Below the pieces are notes generated by a model that searched no databases, had not been told where the DNA came from, and worked only from the letters and a program-made list of their open reading frames with translations. A DNA stretch of 64,000 nucleotides from Microbaculum marinisediminis (lineage in GTDB: Bacteria; Pseudomonadota; Alphaproteobacteria; Rhizobiales; Tepidamorphaceae). The DNA lies in NCBI RefSeq assembly GCF_025397915.1, contig NZ_JALIDZ010000003.1:196501-260500 (forward strand), read 5' to 3'. Made by a program: the position numbers and the translations under genes. Positions 63,330-64,000 of this stretch are shown one piece after another (position 1 is the first letter of the stretch; every line of letters starts with the position of its first letter).

Positions 63330-64000
63330 TTATTCGGCCGCCGCCCGGCCGGGCCGTAGCGCTTCGACCGAAACGCTCATCAGCCGTCGGCAGAGATGAG
63401 TGATATCGGCCACCAGCCAGGCGAAACCGCCGGCGCGGACATAGCGTATCTCGTCCATGTACAGCGAACGATTGATCTCGATCTGAAGGGCGTGCTGGCC
63501 TTCGCCGGGGCTGCCGTAGGTTTCGGTGATGAAGCCGCCTGCATAGGGCTTGTTGCGCGCCACCGTATAGCCGAGGCGCTGCAGGGTTTCCTGGGCGACG
63601 TCGGTCAGGATCGAGGTGCAGCTGGTGCCGTAGCGGTCGCCGAGCACGAAATCGGGCCGGCGGCGGTTCTCCCGCGTGATTCGGGAGGACGGCATCGAAT
63701 GGCAATCGATGACGACGGCGGTGCCGAACCGGTTCAGCGCCTGGTCTACCAGCGACCGCAGATCGCGGTGATAGGGCTTGTAGAAGCGTTCGATCCGGTC
63801 GAGCCCCTCGGCGACGCTGATCGGCGTGGAATAGATCTCCGCGCCGTCCGCGACGATCCGGGCAATCGTTCCCAGGCCGCCGGCGACCCGCATGGACCGG
63901 GTATTGGCGAAGCTGGGCAGGCGGCCGTCGAACATCGTCGGGTCGAGCTCGTAGGCCTCGCGATTGACGTCGACGAAAGCGCGCGGAAACCGCGCATGCA
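63330..64000 (-). CDS. N-formylglutamate amidohydrolase, 3' part (5' end beyond the window)
   Basis: At least 223 codons are in the window, ending TAA at 63332-63330. The frame stays open to the window edge, so the start lies beyond base 64000. FPRAFVDVNREAYELDP, IDCHSMPS and GGFITETYGSPGEGQHALQIE are diagnostic of N-formylglutamate amidohydrolases, zinc enzymes that release formate and glutamate in histidine degradation. The final RPGRAAAE tail is short. An internal ATG at 63935 is not the start, since homologous sequence continues upstream of it. Confidence 0.9.
   Translation of the reverse strand, partial: HARFPRAFVDVNREAYELDPTMFDGRLPSFANTRSMRVAGGLGTIARIVADGAEIYSTPISVAEGLDRIERFYKPYHRDLRSLVDQALNRFGTAVVIDCHSMPSSRITRENRRRPDFVLGDRYGTSCTSILTDVAQETLQRLGYTVARNKPYAGGFITETYGSPGEGQHALQIEINRSLYMDEIRYVRAGGFAWLVADITHLCRRLMSVSVEALRPGRAAAE

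Noticed and set aside
1-64000. tRNA, rRNA, CRISPR, prophage or IS element
   Set aside because: Intergenic spaces are short and I saw no cloverleaf sequence, regularly spaced repeats, integrase, transposase or phage structural gene.

Overview
The window is a stretch of GC-rich chromosome from an alphaproteobacterium, most likely one of the Hyphomicrobiales (Rhizobiales) or a close relative. The evidence is the gene set (fused indolepyruvate:ferredoxin oxidoreductase, TRAP and Liv-type ABC transporters, DUF459 SGNH protein, PomA-like MotA, tandem GltB/GltD, QmcA/NfeD), a perfect CtrA box (TTAA-N7-TTAAC), a suhB/MmgR-like small RNA and a ROSE-like heat-shock leader. I see no phage, IS element, CRISPR, rRNA or tRNA. 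Almost every base is in ordinary dense chromosomal genes, and the genus cannot be fixed from this sequence.

Layout. 1-3.6 kb: the 5' part of a gamma-glutamyltransferase (-), then a class III aminotransferase and a BKACE (DUF849) enzyme that overlap, facing a leucine dehydrogenase. 3.8-8.6 kb: an L,D-transpeptidase, a DUF1007/NicO nickel-cobalt transport pair, a cobalt-type nitrile hydratase operon (alpha, beta, activator; -) and an L-2-haloacid dehalogenase. 8.7-16.2 kb: a PuuD-like amidotransferase divergent from a TRAP transporter (dctPQM) that runs into an SDR, then an acyl-CoA dehydrogenase. 15.2-18.3 kb: agmatine deiminase, an MFS carrier, a 21-codon minigene and N-carbamoylputrescine amidase (agmatine to putrescine). 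18.5-32.4 kb: fused indolepyruvate oxidoreductase, an odd SDR, a Crp/Fnr regulator and an eight-gene acyl-CoA ligase/Liv transporter cluster. 32.5-40.2 kb: a 5'-nucleotidase-like protein, PQQ-type sugar dehydrogenase plus cytochrome c, ferrochelatase, PPK2, QmcA and NfeD. 40.2-48 kb: motB/motA, kdsD, an outer-membrane beta-barrel protein, galU, galE and a DUF459 protein. 48-54.2 kb: gltD/gltB. 54.7-57.8 kb: a bufferin-type RiPP operon (two DUF2282 precursors, DUF692 enzyme, DUF2063 partner, DoxX). 57.9-64 kb: threonine aldolase, Hsp20 with thermometer-like leader, an alpha/beta hydrolase, HisN, an MFS carrier, a small RNA, and the 3' part of an N-formylglutamate amidohydrolase.

Themes. The first half is catabolic and import-oriented: amines and polyamines (GGT, PuuD, AguA/AguB), beta-keto acids (aminotransferase plus BKACE), nitriles, 2-oxo or carboxylic acids (TRAP) and probably aryl or acyl acids (IOR, two ligases, Liv ABC). 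The second half is envelope, motility and core nitrogen metabolism. The most interesting items are regulatory or small: the bufferin operon with two precursors, the ROSE-like leader, the suhB/MmgR-like sRNA, the CtrA box, the coupled minigene before aguB, and GC-rich stem-loops placed directly after three genes for secreted proteins (dctP, livK, sugar dehydrogenase) inside their operons.
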